Shown piece after piece: positions 63,158 to 64,000 of a DNA stretch of 64,000 bases. The translations under genes and the position numbers were made by a program. The notes below the pieces were generated by a model. It saw only the letters and a program-made list of their open reading frames with translations, had not been told where the DNA came from and ran no database searches. The stretch spans positions 4,931,001 through 4,995,000 of the forward strand of contig OZ020305.1 of NCBI GenBank assembly GCA_963971305.1. The letters run 5' to 3'. The stretch comes from Arcuatula senhousia. Taxonomy: Eukaryota; Mollusca; Bivalvia; Mytilida; Mytilidae. The first letter of the stretch is position 1, and the number at the start of each line of letters is the position of its first letter.

Positions 63158-64000
63158 ACAATTAGATAATTACAATCACTTCATCAATATTAAATTAACT
63201 TATATAAACATATTAGGATAAGAACTATTTCACAGGAGGTTCAAATCTGATGGGAGTTTTTTTGTGAGGGAGCTATTTCAAATCAAATACTAGTCCTATG
63301 CAACTGCTCCAGGTTACATAGGACGATTTTACTTTTTAATTAATGCAATACATGTAAAAAAAGTGTTGCTTAGTAAATAACCCTACAGACCCCCTTCTGT
63401 ATAATGTAGAACACATTCATCATTTTGTAAATAGTATCCTTTAAAATTATATATAGTAAAATGCTAAAAATTTAGCAACTGGTCATTTGAATGGTCCCAT
63501 TAGTCAAAGTTTATCTTGACAACTGATGTCTTAACTTGATATATAGGTTATAAACATACCGTCACTTACATGCTTAGCCGAAATTTGGAAACCCAATGGG
63601 CTAAATTCTCCCCCTTTTCAATATATAACTATGCCTTATAAGGGATAAAATATTGAACTCTTGTAAGGAGCAAAAACCAACAATTTCTAATGAAAAAGAA
63701 GATTACCCCCCCCCTCTTTTTAGCAAAAGCTTAGATGTATCCCCACTTTTTTAATCAGTGCCAGAGACAGTTGCAAGCAGATGCCCTTATCATTCCTATG
63801 CAATGAAGTGTATCATCTATATCAATACTATTCTAACATATGGTCAATTTATAAATTATATCTCAATTACAAATCCATAACTCATCAAGTGATTATCCCT
63901 GGAGGCTCCTGAGGGGGTACAGTAATGGTGATTACATTACCATAAAATTATTCAATCAACAGTGTCTGGTTGTTGACCCCAAATAACCACTTACATGTAC
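63158..64000. other. Window end, no feature recognised
   Basis: AT-rich sequence. A donor-like ACAT|GTAAGT on the minus strand at the very end has no exon context and the wrong last base to fit the MAP1 exon. Confidence 0.4.

Overview
The window is eukaryotic nuclear DNA, most likely from a bivalve mollusc and probably a mytilid. It is AT-rich by eye. It has GT-AG introns of several kb, two animal gene families (a ZNF608/ZNF609-type zinc-finger regulator and a MAP1/Futsch microtubule-associated protein), and many short elements of the tandem-core-plus-microsatellite kind described as 'pearl' elements in bivalves. The bivalve assignment is an inference from these repeats. Nothing here is bacterial, organellar or clearly viral.

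Layout. Positions 1-3250 look like the T-rich 3' UTR of a plus-strand gene that lies mostly before the window. Positions 3.5-7.7 kb hold repeats, including a pearl-like array that carries two later insertions. A possible promoter and non-coding first exon lies at 8.69-8.87 kb. The ZNF608/609-like gene runs on the plus strand. Its coding exons are 17067-17546, 22376-22517, 22987-23074, 23920-27266 and 27694-27767, and they join in frame to give 1376 residues. A T-rich 3' UTR follows to about 30.3 kb. Intron 17547-22375 carries a 1.37 kb foldback element.

From 30.3 to 34.2 kb lies a tail-to-tail intergenic stretch made largely of four pearl-like repeat blocks. The MAP1 gene then runs on the minus strand. 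It has a long 3' UTR (about 34.2-37.45 kb), a giant terminal exon (41425-37452) and one upstream exon (47065-46973). The exons for its first residues were not found. Its large intron carries a pearl-like element and a 5'-truncated LINE with target-site duplications.

From 47 to 64 kb there is no exon I can defend. The stretch holds a long CAGA microsatellite, several MITEs and, at 54800-63154, an 8.36 kb DNA element. That element has about 285-bp nearly identical terminal inverted repeats, CACTA...TAGTG ends and a 3-bp TGA duplication, so it fits the CACTA/EnSpm group. I see no transposase in it. It contains a nested Tc1-like element and other repeats.

The two host genes act in different processes: transcriptional regulation in the nucleus, and microtubule binding in the cytoplasm. 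Nothing in the sequence suggests they work together. The most notable unexplained structure is the set of mobile elements, several of which can be delimited exactly from their target-site duplications.
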